From positions 186,001 to 250,000 of the forward strand of contig CBDFKY010000006.1 of NCBI GenBank assembly GCA_965248995.1: a stretch of DNA of 64,000 nt, in the 5' to 3' direction. Position 1 is the first letter of the stretch; each line of letters begins with the position of its first letter. Both the position numbers and the translations under genes were made by a program. The notes under the pieces were generated by a model. The model saw only the letters and a list, made by a program, of their open reading frames with translations. It was not told the DNA's origin and did not search any database. Shown here piece by piece: positions 19,555 through 28,669 of this stretch. Origin of the DNA: CBDFKY01 sp965248995. GTDB taxonomy: Bacteria; Pseudomonadota; Alphaproteobacteria; Rickettsiales; UBA998.

Positions 19555-20804
19555 TAGCGGCGGTAGCGGGAGATTTCAAAACCGGACAGGCGGATTTCCG
19601 GTTCGCGCTGTTCCATCACGTCGGCGAGTACGTACGCCGACCCCGCCCCATGCGTCCAGCCGAGCGTGCCGTGGCCGGTGTTGAGATACAGGTTGGCGAC
19701 GGTGGTGCGGCCGATCAGCGGCGGCCCGTCCGGCGTCTGGGGGCGGATGCAGGCCCATTTCTGCATGGTATCCGTGGAAGCGGCCGGGAACAGGTCGCGC
19801 AGCGTATTCGTCATCTGCCGGATTCTCGCTTCGCGTATTTCGGTGTTGTAGCCTGCGAATTCCGCCGTGCCGGCAGCGCGGACCCGTTCGCCGAGGCGGC
19901 TGAACACCACTTTCTTCTCGTCATCAGTGATGCTGACGGTGGGCGCGCCTTCCCAGGCAGGCACGGTGATGCTGTATCCTTTCATCGGATAAATCGGCAC
20001 GTTCACGCCGACGGGTGAGAGCAGCAGCGGGGAGTAGGAGCCGAGGCACATCACGTACGCGTCGGCGGTCGTCTCGCCGCGTGAGGTGGTGACCGACTTC
20101 AGCAGTCCCCCTTCCGCATTCAGTTTCAGGACGCGGGTATCGTAGGAGATTTCGACCCCGAATTTTTCCTCGCAGAACGCCGCCAAGTTCTGGGTGAACC
20201 GGTGGATATCGCCCGATTCGTCGATATCTGAAAAGATGCCGCCGATAATGTTTTTCCGGGCGCCCTTCAGGGCCGGTTCCTTTTCCAGACATTGGCTGCG
20301 GGTGAAGATATGTTCCTTGCAGCCCAGCGTTTCCTGGAACTCCGCCTGCCTGATGGCGCCTGCGTACGCTTTCTGGTCCGAAAACACGTGCAGGATGCCG
20401 TTCGCCAGAAAGTCGAATTCAATTTCGGTGTCGCGGCGTATTTCTGCCATTTTCTTTTTGGAATACAGTGCGATACGCATCATGCGCTCGCAGTTTTCCC
20501 GCGCTTTCTCCTGCGTACAGTTGGTGAGGAACTGCAGCATCCATTTCATCATGTTCCAGTCGGCGCGCGGACGCAGCACCAGCGGTGCGTCATCCCGGAA
20601 CATCCATTTGCTCAACTGTCCGAATACGCCGGGATTCGCCCAGGGCTCGGCGTGGGAATAGCTCAATTGCGCCCCGTTGGAAAAGGACGTCTGCAGGGCG
20701 GCGGCGGGTTCCTGCTCGATGACTTCCACCTCATGGCCGCGCATGGCGAGCACGTAAGCCGAGGTGATACCGGTAATGCCTGCGCCTAAAATAACAACTT
20801 TCAT
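19554..20804 (-). CDS. dadA: D-amino acid dehydrogenase small subunit
   Basis: 416 residues, standard for DadA. The FAD-binding Rossmann motif is at the N-terminus (VVILGAGITGITSAYVLAMRG, ending in VEVIEQE). It is followed by SYSHAEPWANPG, the hallmark region near residue 52, and later by MKGYSITVP, LNTGHGTLGWTHGAGSA and the final helix. The enzyme oxidatively deaminates D-amino acids (D-alanine in particular) at the membrane, passing electrons to the respiratory chain. Usually an alanine racemase gene is near; here an alpha/beta hydrolase follows instead. Confidence 0.9.
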   Translation of the reverse strand: MKVVILGAGITGITSAYVLAMRGHEVEVIEQEPAAALQTSFSNGAQLSYSHAEPWANPGVFGQLSKWMFRDDAPLVLRPRADWNMMKWMLQFLTNCTQEKARENCERMMRIALYSKKKMAEIRRDTEIEFDFLANGILHVFSDQKAYAGAIRQAEFQETLGCKEHIFTRSQCLEKEPALKGARKNIIGGIFSDIDESGDIHRFTQNLAAFCEEKFGVEISYDTRVLKLNAEGGLLKSVTTSRGETTADAYVMCLGSYSPLLLSPVGVNVPIYPMKGYSITVPAWEGAPTVSITDDEKKVVFSRLGERVRAAGTAEFAGYNTEIREARIRQMTNTLRDLFPAASTDTMQKWACIRPQTPDGPPLIGRTTVANLYLNTGHGTLGWTHGAGSAYVLADVMEQREPEIRLSGFEISRYRR

Positions 20805-20867
20805 ACGCGCTACTTAGCCTTTTCCGTAAAGCGGCGCAAGCGGAGAGATGCCCGGGAGCGCCGAAAA

Positions 20868-20993
20868 CTAACCCTGACGGGCCTTGAAGCGGGGATTCAC
20901 CTTGTTGATGACATACAGACGGCCCTTACGGCGCACTGTACGGCAGTTTTTGTCCCGCGCTTTGGCGGATTTTAGAGAGCTTAAGATTTTCAT
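20868..20993 (-). CDS. rpmJ: 50S ribosomal protein L36
   Basis: 41 residues, starting MKILSSLKSAKARDKNCRTV and ending NPRFKARQG. This matches the short L36 of alphaproteobacteria, which has an internal basic cluster (VRRKGRLYVVNK) and fewer zinc cysteines (only one Cys here) than the zinc-binding form. It binds 23S rRNA in the large subunit. It is monocistronic, between dadA and a diguanylate cyclase gene. Confidence 0.92.
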   Translation of the reverse strand: MKILSSLKSAKARDKNCRTVRRKGRLYVINKVNPRFKARQG

Positions 20994-21070
20994 GGCCTTA
21001 TCCTGAAATATACTTTCCGAACCGTGCCTTTTAGGCTATCCGCACAGTATTGTCAATACGGCGTTTTGGG

Positions 21071-22162
21071 TCAGGCGCCGCCCAGCGTTTCCTGCGTCAC
21101 TTTGTTGCGGCCCGAGCGCTTGGAGCGATACAGCGCTTCGTCCCCCCGCTCCAGCCAGGTGGACGCACTGTCCTCGCCCGCGCGAAACGCCGCCACGCCC
21201 ATCGAGACGGTCACGCAGCCGAAACTCTGCCCGGTGCCGCGATGCTGCAGTTCCTTACTGCCGATGGTGGCGCGGATGGTTTCCGCCACCGCCATCGCGC
21301 CACCGATATTGGTGGAAGGCAGCAGGATCACGAATTCCTCCCCGCCGAAGCGGGCCACCACGTCCCGCCCTTTCAACGTCTGAGTGAAAATTTTCGAGAC
21401 CATTTTCAACACTTCGTCGCCGATCAGGTGACCGTAACTGTCGTTGAATTTCTTGAAGTGATCCACGTCCGCCACCAGCAGGCAGAGCGGTTTTCCTTCC
21501 TCTTTCGCCTCCGCCATCAGCATCATCATCTGCGCGTCGAGCGCTTTGCGGTTATACAGTCCGGTGAGGAAATCCCGCTGCGCCTCCACCGAAATCTCGG
21601 CCAGGCTTTTTTTCAGGCCGTCCACTTCCTGCCGGGATTCGGACAGGCTGGTGCGCATGTCGACGCTGGTTTTCTTCATCTCGACGGCGACCGTCACCAG
21701 CGCATCCAGGATGGTGTTGAGATCATTGGTATTTCCCCCGTCGATGATCTCGTCCAGCTTGCCCTGGATGGACGCGTTCTGTACGTCCGCCTCCATGATG
21801 ATGCCGTTGATGACGGAAAGCGCGTCGTTGAGCATTTCCTGGGTAGATCTGACCATTTTCGACTGCTGAAGCATTTCATCGCCGGAGGTGATGTAATGCT
21901 GGTACAGATGGTGGTTGAAACTGTCGTCGAACGGCTGTTTCAGGGTGGCGCGGCGGTCGATCTCCTGCATCAGGGCGGGGAGATTGCGCAGGCAATAGCG
22001 GTACCATACCGCGAAATTCTCCGGCACCGGCGGAATGGTGCGTTTTTCCAGATGCAGCAGTGCTTCGCGCGCACGGTTCCATTCGGGAGCATGCGTTTCT
22101 TTCTGTTCGTTTTTCTGGTCGGTCTTTGGGGTGTTCATTTTCGAACGATACCGTATTTCCAT
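21071..22162 (-). CDS. GGDEF-domain diguanylate cyclase
   Basis: 363 residues. The N-terminal 190 residues are helical and contain ENFAVWYRYCLRNLPAL, as in cytosolic GGDEF proteins of alphaproteobacteria. The cyclase domain runs from about residue 195 (DFLTGLYNRKALD) through DVDHFKKFNDSYGHLIGD to RFGGEEFVILLPST; GGEEF is an active-site variant near residue 273. No RxxD inhibitory site is evident directly before it. It would make cyclic di-GMP from two GTP. No EAL domain. The start at 22162 is listed; 22138 is an alternative with no clear ribosome site for either. Confidence 0.88.
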   Translation of the reverse strand: MEIRYRSKMNTPKTDQKNEQKETHAPEWNRAREALLHLEKRTIPPVPENFAVWYRYCLRNLPALMQEIDRRATLKQPFDDSFNHHLYQHYITSGDEMLQQSKMVRSTQEMLNDALSVINGIIMEADVQNASIQGKLDEIIDGGNTNDLNTILDALVTVAVEMKKTSVDMRTSLSESRQEVDGLKKSLAEISVEAQRDFLTGLYNRKALDAQMMMLMAEAKEEGKPLCLLVADVDHFKKFNDSYGHLIGDEVLKMVSKIFTQTLKGRDVVARFGGEEFVILLPSTNIGGAMAVAETIRATIGSKELQHRGTGQSFGCVTVSMGVAAFRAGEDSASTWLERGDEALYRSKRSGRNKVTQETLGGA

Positions 22163-22439
22163 AAGCGGTTTTCAAGAAAACATCTGCGGAAAGAATAGCG
22201 TAAAGATCTTTCGAGAGCGTTAATACGAAGGGAAGCCCAAAGTGAAAAGCATCCCCATAACGCTATGATTTTATTAATAATAATAAAATTTCATAAAATT
22301 TTAGCGGCTTCTATACCGGTTGTTAACCAAATTGCGGCAATATTCTTAATATAAGTTTCAAAAATTAAACAGGCCTGCTATAAGCGGGTTTTCATCACCG
22401 TGTAAATCACTTTAACGAATATCTATCAAGGAATTCTCC

Positions 22440-25400
22440 ATGACACTCATCACCGGCACTTCATCCAACGACACTCTTGACAGCGGGAGCGATGACGATG
22501 TCATCCGCGCGGGCCGGGGCGATGATGAGATTCGTGGAAAAGGCGGGAATGATACGTTGTATGGCGGGAGGGACGATGACGCGATCTTCGGGGGCACCGG
22601 CAACGATCTGTTGTTCGGCAATGACGGTGACGATACTCTGCATGGCGGAACCGGGGCGGATACGCTGCGCGGCGGCGCGGGCAACGACGTCCTGAACGGC
22701 GGCAAGGATAACGACGTGCTTTACGGCGGTCTCGGCAACGACCTGCTTAAGGGCAATTCGGGCAATGACCTGCTGTTCGGTAACGACGGCAATGACACCC
22801 TGCTCGGCGGAGAGGGGAACGATACGCTGAGCGGCGGCGTCGGGAACGATTCGCTCGAAGGCGGCAACGGCAACGACGAACTGCGCGGCGGGGCAGGGGA
22901 CGACATTCTGCTGGGCGGCGCCGGGGACGATCTGCTCAAAGGCGGCGACGGGGCGGATCAGCTGTATGGCGGCGCAGGCGATGACGTGCTCAGCGGTGGC
23001 ACCGGCAACGACCTGTTGAGCGGTGATGGCGGCGATGACCTGCTGCAGGGCGATACAGGGGATGATACCTTGCTCGGAGGCGGCGGCAGCGACCTGCTGC
23101 GCGGTGGCGCGGGCAACGATTCGCTGGATGGCGGAGACGGTACGGACCTGCTGTTCGGAGGGACGGGTAACGATACCCTGCTCGGAGGTCTCGGAAAAGA
23201 CACGCTGGTGGGCGGTGACGGCAACGACCTGCTCAACGGCGGTGAAGGAAATGATTCCCTGGAAGGCGGGCGCGGTGACGATTTCCTGTACGGGGAGACC
23301 GGTAACGACCGGCTGTATGGCGGATCGGGCAACGATTTTATTTCAGGCGGCGACGGCAATGACGTGCTGCGCGGCGGTGCGGGCAATGATACCCTCAACG
23401 GCGACGCGGGTGATGACCGGCTGGCGGGGGGTGACGGCGACGACCTGCTGAACGGGGGCGACGGCAACGACCTCCTGCATGGCGGTCTCGGCGCCAATAC
23501 CCTGAACGGGGGAGCGGGCAACGACGTCATTACCGGCGGCACCGGCAGCGACACGATCGACGGCGGCACTGGCAACGATACCATTTACGGCGACCTCGGC
23601 AATGACTCCATCCTCGGCGGCGACGGCGCCGACAGCATCAACGCCGGTGCAGGCCTTAATACGGTGGACGGGGGTGACGGCAACGACACGATCCTGGGCG
23701 GCGGCGATGCCGATCTGATTTACGGAGGGCTCGGCGACGACGTTATCTCGACCGGCGGCGGCAGGGATACGGTGGACGGCGGGGCGGGGAACGATGTGAT
23801 TACCGGCAGCGCTGCGAACGATACCCTGTATGGAGGCGCGGATAATGATACGATCATCGGAGGCGGTGGTAACGACCTGTTGCAGGGAGATTCCGGTAAC
23901 GACTCCCTGGTAGGGGGCGACGGGGCCAATACGCTGCTCGGCGGCGACGGCAACGATATCCTTAGCAGCGGTGCAGGCAACGATTCGCTGGACGGCGGTA
24001 CGGGAGACGACATTATTTCCGCCGGAGCGGGAAATGATTCCATTCTGGGGGGTGACGGCAATGACTCCATTGATGCGGGTTCGGGCCTGAACACGGTGGA
24101 TGGGGGTGACGGCAACGACACCATCCTTGGCGGCGCGGATAACGACTATATCAACGGCGGTAACGGGGATGACGTCATCAATGGGGGTGACGGCGTCAAT
24201 ACCCTGATCGGCGGGGCCGGGAACGATTATATCACCGGCAACGTCCATGACGAGACGATCGCGGGCGGGCTGGACAACGATACCATTCTCGGCGGCGGCG
24301 GCAATGATTCCCTGCTCGGTGAGGATGGCAACGACAGTCTGGTCGGAGGCAGCGGCAACGACACGCTGGACGGCGGCACCGGCAACGATACGCTGGTCGG
24401 TGGCGACGGCGCGAACCTGCTGCTCGGCGGTGCGGGATTCGACCTGATCACCGGCGGCAGCGGCGCCGACACGATCGACGGAGGCGCGGACAACGATACG
24501 ATTTACGGGTATGACGGCGCGGATTCCATTCTCGGCGGTGACGGTAACGACTTTATCGACGCAGGCAACGGGCTGAATATCGTCCTCGGCGGTGACGGCA
24601 ACGACACGATCCTCGGCGGTGCGGATAACGACACGATCGACGGCGGAAACGGGGACGACGTCATCAACGGCGGAGACGGGTACAATCTCCTGACCGGCGG
24701 GGCAGGGAACGATTCCATCACCGGCAACGCGCATGACGAGACGATCGCCGGCGGACTGGATAACGATACGATACTCGGTGGCGGCGGTAATGATTCCCTG
24801 CTCGGAGAAGACGGCAACGATTCGCTGGTTGGATCGGATGGTAACGATACGCTGATCGGCGGAATCGGACACGACGTGCTGGTCGGCGCGGGCGGTACGA
24901 ACCTGCTGGACGGCGGCGACGGCAACGATACGATTTCAGCGGGCGCGGGCAACGACTCGATCCTGGGCGGCACCGGCGACGACTTCATCAATGCGGGTGA
25001 CGGCGTCAATACCATCTTTGGAGGTGACGGAGCGGATTCCATCACCGCAGGTATCGGTAACGACAGCATTAATGCCGGGGACGGCCTGAATACGGTGGAC
25101 GGGGGTGACGGCAACAACACCATCTTCGGCGGGGTGGATGCCAACCTGATCCACAGCGGTAGCGGCAGCGATTCGATCATCGGCGGTATCGGCAACGACA
25201 CCATCGATGCGGGTGATGGAGCCAATACGGTCGCGGGCGGTGCCGGGGCGGATTCCATCACCACCGGAGCGGGGAACGATTCCATCGACGCCGGTGCGGG
25301 TGACGATACGATCTACGGCGGGGCCGGAAACGATTCCATCCTGGCCGGTGACGGGAACGACCTGGTCTATGCGGGCGCCGGCATCAATACGGTGAGCGGC

Positions 25401-25895
25401 GGGGCTGGGAACGATACGCTGATCGGCGGCGATGACCGGGACAACCTGCTCGGCGGCGACGGCAACGACTATATCGACGGACGGCTGGGCGGCGACCTGC
25501 TGCGCGGCGACAACGGCAACGACACCATCATCGGCGGCACCGGGGTGGATTCGATCTTCGGCGGCAACGGCAACGACCTGCTGATGGCGGAAGGCAGCGC
25601 ACTGTTCATTTTCGGAGAGGCGGGCAACGATACGCTGGTCGGCACCAATACCACCGCCTCGTTCTCCGGCGGCATCGGGGCGGACGTGTTCCTGTTCTAC
25701 GGCAGCGGCGCGACGGTGCAGGATTTCGCGAACGGCGAGGATAAACTCGACGTTTCCCCTTACGCGCACAGCTTCGCGGACGTCACCCTCACCAACGTGG
25801 CGGACGGCGTGCTCGTCAGCACCAGCGGTTCCTCCTTTACGGTGAGCGGCCAGAGCGATGCCAGCCTGCAGGCGTCCGATTTCATTTTCGGATAA
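22440..25895 (+). CDS. RTX (hemolysin-type Ca-binding) repeat protein
   Basis: 1151 residues, almost entirely nonapeptide repeats of the form GGxGxDxLx (GNDTLYGG, GNDLLFGN). They begin at residue 10 with no N-terminal enzymatic domain or signal peptide. The last 120 residues leave the repeat (ADVFLFYGSGATVQDFANGE...LDVSPYAHSFADVTLTN...ASDFIFG) and look like the C-terminal secretion region of type I exporter substrates. Repeats form calcium-loaded parallel beta rolls outside the cell. No ABC exporter or membrane fusion protein is in the window. Central blocks are themselves duplicated with a period of about 160 residues (around 24120-24370 and 24600-24860). ATG at 22440 after AAGGAATTCTCC. Confidence 0.9.
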   Translation: MTLITGTSSNDTLDSGSDDDVIRAGRGDDEIRGKGGNDTLYGGRDDDAIFGGTGNDLLFGNDGDDTLHGGTGADTLRGGAGNDVLNGGKDNDVLYGGLGNDLLKGNSGNDLLFGNDGNDTLLGGEGNDTLSGGVGNDSLEGGNGNDELRGGAGDDILLGGAGDDLLKGGDGADQLYGGAGDDVLSGGTGNDLLSGDGGDDLLQGDTGDDTLLGGGGSDLLRGGAGNDSLDGGDGTDLLFGGTGNDTLLGGLGKDTLVGGDGNDLLNGGEGNDSLEGGRGDDFLYGETGNDRLYGGSGNDFISGGDGNDVLRGGAGNDTLNGDAGDDRLAGGDGDDLLNGGDGNDLLHGGLGANTLNGGAGNDVITGGTGSDTIDGGTGNDTIYGDLGNDSILGGDGADSINAGAGLNTVDGGDGNDTILGGGDADLIYGGLGDDVISTGGGRDTVDGGAGNDVITGSAANDTLYGGADNDTIIGGGGNDLLQGDSGNDSLVGGDGANTLLGGDGNDILSSGAGNDSLDGGTGDDIISAGAGNDSILGGDGNDSIDAGSGLNTVDGGDGNDTILGGADNDYINGGNGDDVINGGDGVNTLIGGAGNDYITGNVHDETIAGGLDNDTILGGGGNDSLLGEDGNDSLVGGSGNDTLDGGTGNDTLVGGDGANLLLGGAGFDLITGGSGADTIDGGADNDTIYGYDGADSILGGDGNDFIDAGNGLNIVLGGDGNDTILGGADNDTIDGGNGDDVINGGDGYNLLTGGAGNDSITGNAHDETIAGGLDNDTILGGGGNDSLLGEDGNDSLVGSDGNDTLIGGIGHDVLVGAGGTNLLDGGDGNDTISAGAGNDSILGGTGDDFINAGDGVNTIFGGDGADSITAGIGNDSINAGDGLNTVDGGDGNNTIFGGVDANLIHSGSGSDSIIGGIGNDTIDAGDGANTVAGGAGADSITTGAGNDSIDAGAGDDTIYGGAGNDSILAGDGNDLVYAGAGINTVSGGAGNDTLIGGDDRDNLLGGDGNDYIDGRLGGDLLRGDNGNDTIIGGTGVDSIFGGNGNDLLMAEGSALFIFGEAGNDTLVGTNTTASFSGGIGADVFLFYGSGATVQDFANGEDKLDVSPYAHSFADVTLTNVADGVLVSTSGSSFTVSGQSDASLQASDFIFG

Positions 25896-26058
25896 AGAGA
25901 GAAAACCATCAATGGTTGGAAATTAAATATTGTTTAAAATAAAATAATTTTCTAAGATCATAGCTGTTCCCTGGTTTATTGCTCACGAAAACTTTAGTGT
26001 CATTTTCCATATTCATCTAATGCAGATTTGTTGCAATGGATAACGCGTAAAATGATAC

Positions 26059-26175
26059 TATAGTCATTCCGATTTAAAACCGTACGGTTTTAATCGGATA
26101 AAATGACTATAAACCTATAATTTATAGTGTTTTTATCCGAAAATTTTCGTACGAAAATTATTCGGAAACACTATA
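26059..26175. repeat. Two adjacent large imperfect palindromes
   Basis: The first (26059-26111) runs from TATAGTCAT to ATGACTATA around a CCGTACGG centre. The second (26123-26175) runs from TATAGTGT to ACACTATA around TTCGTACGAA. Both share a GTAC centre, a CCGA/TCGG shoulder and TATAG ends, so they look like two members of one palindromic repeat family placed head to tail. They could form long stems in RNA or cruciforms. The 160 bases before them (25896-26058), after the RTX gene, show no gene. Confidence 0.7.
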
Positions 26176-26198
26176 AAAGCGGTTTATCTCTTAAATCC

Positions 26199-26483
26199 AT
26201 AAAGCACTTCTTGATTTCAACGTTCGTACTGGCGTTAAGTATTGCTGCGATTTCCTCGCCTGCGAAGGCGCAGCAGGTCGTAAGTGTCCATTTTCAAAGC
26301 GCTTACTCATCGCGAGGCTAGTGCTTAGGGAAGGCAACGCTTGCAGGAAATCCCGGAACGCCCGTAAAATGGGCCCCAGTCGGTCAAAGTTGTGTGGAAT
26401 ATGTCGGAAAATCCGGGGTATGCTATGCACACTATGTACCGGCTAGCGGACTTTGGGTGTTGTGGGGATTCGTGTTACCTTAA
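26199..26483 (+). pseudogene. Small secreted-protein gene, broken (ATA for ATG, in-frame TAG)
   Basis: The frame reads (ATA)KHFLISTFVLALSIAA then ISSPAKAQ, a textbook signal peptide with an AKA cleavage site. It continues to SAYSSRG and meets TAG at 26319-26321. It then remains open for 53 more codons (GKATLAGNPGTPVKWAPVGQ, SCVEYVGKSGVCYAHYVPAS, GLWVLWGFVLP) to TAA at 26481. A strong terminator follows 5 bp later. The expected ATG is ATA at 26199 and no good alternative start exists; the first upstream candidate is a GTG inside a palindrome. Best read as a recently inactivated gene for an exported Cys-containing protein of about 90 residues. Family not recognised. Confidence 0.55.
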
Positions 26484-26487
26484 GTAA

Positions 26488-26520
26488 GCATTACCTGTAG
26501 AGGTAATGCTTTATTTTTTT
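26488..26520 (+). terminator. Rho-independent terminator
   Basis: AGCATTACCT and AGGTAATGCT (26488-26497 and 26501-26510) form a perfect 10-bp stem with a 3-base loop, followed by TTATTTTTTTT. It lies directly after the broken secreted-protein gene and before rplY. Confidence 0.85.
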
Positions 26521-26648
26521 TACGCCTTCTGTTTTCCGTTACTGATTCGTCATCCCCGTTTCCTGTTTTTTATTGCGCCTGTAAAGCGGATGGTGTAGTA
26601 AACACGGTTCAATCTCACCATCAGATATCAGACTTAAGAGGCAAGGCG

Positions 26649-27248
26649 ATGAAAACAGCATATCAATTCGAGGCGGAAGCGCGCGAGACAAGCGGTACCG
26701 GCGGGGCGAGAGCGCTTCGCAATAGCGGGAAAGTCCCCGCCGTGCTTTATGGCGGCAAGGCCGAGCCGGTTCATTTTTCGGTGAGTGAAAAAGATATCAA
26801 ACGGGAATATCTCAAAGGCGGATTTTTCGGTAAAGTCGTTACCCTCAATATCGGCGGTCAGGCCACGTACGGCGTTCCCTGCGACATCCAGACCCATCCG
26901 GTGAGCGACCGTATCATCCATGCGGATTTCTACCGCGTGGAAGCGGGTGCCCAAGTGAAAGTGACCGTGCCGGTCAAATTCATCAATGCCGATCGCTGTA
27001 TCGGTATCCGCCGCGGCGGAGCGCTCAACGTGGTGCGCTATAGCCTTGAGCTGTACTGCCAGCCGGACGCCATCCCCGAAGCGGTGGAAGTGGACCTGCT
27101 GAAACTGAATATCGGCGATTCCGTGCATATTTCGCATGTGGGGCTGCCCGAAGGAGTCCGCCCGACGATCGAGCGCGATTTCACCATCGCCGCCGTCGCC
27201 GGTCGCGCCAGTAAAAACGCCCCGGGCGCTGAAGGCGAAGCCGAGTAA
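26649..27248 (+). CDS. rplY: 50S ribosomal protein L25 (CTC type)
   Basis: 199 residues. The N-terminal L25 domain starts YQFEAEARETSGTGGARALRNSGKVPAVLYGG and is followed by the C-terminal CTC/TL5 domain with VPVKFINADRCIGIRRGGALNVVR and HISHVGLPEGVRPTIERDFTIA. It binds 5S rRNA in the large subunit. AAGAGGCAAGGCG provides the ribosome site. It precedes pth by 15 bp, the common rplY-pth pair. Confidence 0.94.
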   Translation: MKTAYQFEAEARETSGTGGARALRNSGKVPAVLYGGKAEPVHFSVSEKDIKREYLKGGFFGKVVTLNIGGQATYGVPCDIQTHPVSDRIIHADFYRVEAGAQVKVTVPVKFINADRCIGIRRGGALNVVRYSLELYCQPDAIPEAVEVDLLKLNIGDSVHISHVGLPEGVRPTIERDFTIAAVAGRASKNAPGAEGEAE

Positions 27249-27263
27249 TAATCGTCAGCCGGT

Positions 27264-27848
27264 ATGTTCCTTCTGGCGGGGCTCGGCAATCCGGGCGCGG
27301 AATATGCAAACACCCGTCACAATGCCGGCTTCCTGGCGCTGGATGCCATTATCGGCCGTTACGAACTTCGGGATATCGGCACAAAGTTTCATGGCCGTGT
27401 TTGGAAAGGCAGGATCGGTACGCACGATGTGCTGGCGGTCTTCCCGCAGACCTATATGAACCGCTCCGGCGTCAGTGTGGCGGAGGCGGCGTCTTTTTAT
27501 CATATTTCCCCTTTGCAGGTCATCGCGCTGCATGACGATCTGGACCTTGCTCCGGCCACGCTGCGGGCCAAGCTCGGTGGCGGTAACGGGGGCCATAACG
27601 GTTTGAGAGATATCGACCGGGCGATCGGGGTGGATTACTGGCGGATACGGCTCGGCATCGGCCGTCCACTGCATAAAACGCAGGTCACCTCGTATGTGCT
27701 CGGACCTTTTGACGAGGAAGAACAACGTAACCTGCAGCCGCTTAACCGGTCGCTCGCCACGCATATCCCCCGGTTGCTGGCAGGTGAGGCGGCTGAGATG
27801 ATGAGCGCGGTGGCCCGCGACATGCAAACGGTCCGGGAGAGTTCATGA
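27264..27848 (+). CDS. pth: Peptidyl-tRNA hydrolase
   Basis: 194 residues, normal length. It begins MFLLAGLGNPGAEYANTRHNAGF, with the catalytic His in TRHNAG near residue 20, and has the conserved FPQTYMNRSGVSV, HDDLDLAPATLRAKLGGGNGGHNGL and WRIRLGIGRP. It releases tRNA from peptidyl-tRNA dropped during translation. The stop overlaps the thiD start by 4 bp (ATGA). Confidence 0.95.
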   Translation: MFLLAGLGNPGAEYANTRHNAGFLALDAIIGRYELRDIGTKFHGRVWKGRIGTHDVLAVFPQTYMNRSGVSVAEAASFYHISPLQVIALHDDLDLAPATLRAKLGGGNGGHNGLRDIDRAIGVDYWRIRLGIGRPLHKTQVTSYVLGPFDEEEQRNLQPLNRSLATHIPRLLAGEAAEMMSAVARDMQTVRESS

Positions 27849-28669
27849 AGCCTCCCCGCGTACTGATCATCGCAGGCTCGGACAGCGGCGGCGGGGCCGG
27901 AATTCAGGCTGACATCAAAACCGTCACCATGCTCGGCGGTTTCGCCATGACGGCGATCACCGCCATCACCGCGCAGAATACGCTCGGAGTACAGGCCATT
28001 CATCCGGTACCGCCCGACATCATTAGGACGCAGATCCGTTCGGTGATGGAGGATCTCGGTGCCGACATCATCAAAATCGGCATGCTCGGCACGGCGGAAA
28101 GCATGGCTGCGGTAGTGGAAACGCTGGGCAGGTATGCGCCCACGGTACCCATTATTCTTGATCCGGTGATGCAGGCCAAAGGAGGCGCGGCTTTACTCTC
28201 CCCCGATGCGCATACCATGCTCGTGAATACGCTGCTGCCGCTCGCCTCGGTCCTCACGCCGAACATCCCGGAAGCGGAAATTTTGAGTACCCTTTCCATT
28301 ACCTGCATCAGTGACATGGAAGCGGCGGCGGCGGCGCTCGCCCGTTTAACCGATGGTGCGGTGCTTGTCAAGGGAGGGCATCTTGCGGGCGATGAGCTGG
28401 CGAATGTGCTTCATCATCAGGGGAAGACGGATATTTTCCGAAGCCGCCGGATCGAATCCTGCCATACCCATGGAACGGGATGCACGCTCGCTTCCGCACT
28501 TGCCGTTCTGCTGGCCGAGGGCCTGACCTTACCGGAAGCCTTGCCGGAAGCCCAGTCTTACGTCCATCAGGCTATTTTGCACGCCCCCGGTTATGGGAGC
28601 GGGCACGGGCCGATGGATCACGGGTGGCCCCTCTCTTCTAAAAAAAGGGCTATTCCTCCTCGATCGTGA
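27845..28669 (+). CDS. thiD: Hydroxymethylpyrimidine/phosphomethylpyrimidine kinase
   Basis: 274 residues. The N-terminus VLIIAGSDSGGGAGIQADIKT is the substrate-site signature. MTAITAITAQNT, DPVMQAKGGAALLS, LTPNIPEAEIL and the anion-hole HTHGTGCTLASALA follow as in ThiD. It phosphorylates HMP and HMP-P in thiamine synthesis. It is coupled to pth by a 4-bp overlap, an unusual partner; no other thiamine genes and no TPP riboswitch are visible nearby. The 3' end overlaps the convergent cyclic-nucleotide-binding gene by 20 bp. Confidence 0.92.
   Translation: MKPPRVLIIAGSDSGGGAGIQADIKTVTMLGGFAMTAITAITAQNTLGVQAIHPVPPDIIRTQIRSVMEDLGADIIKIGMLGTAESMAAVVETLGRYAPTVPIILDPVMQAKGGAALLSPDAHTMLVNTLLPLASVLTPNIPEAEILSTLSITCISDMEAAAAALARLTDGAVLVKGGHLAGDELANVLHHQGKTDIFRSRRIESCHTHGTGCTLASALAVLLAEGLTLPEALPEAQSYVHQAILHAPGYGSGHGPMDHGWPLSSKKRAIPPRS

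Noticed and set aside
23343..24872. A 509-codon open frame on the minus strand inside the RTX gene
   Set aside because: It is the antisense shadow of GC-rich nonapeptide repeats; the plus-strand frame has the RTX motifs and a ribosome site, and the antisense frame is low-complexity Val/Ile/Ala.
26127..26321. GTG-started 64-codon gene covering the signal peptide
   Set aside because: The GTG and the first 24 codons lie in a palindrome; the signal peptide clearly begins later at an ATA.
27560..27848. Possible TPP riboswitch for thiD
   Set aside because: thiD starts inside the end of pth and no thi-box sequence is present upstream.
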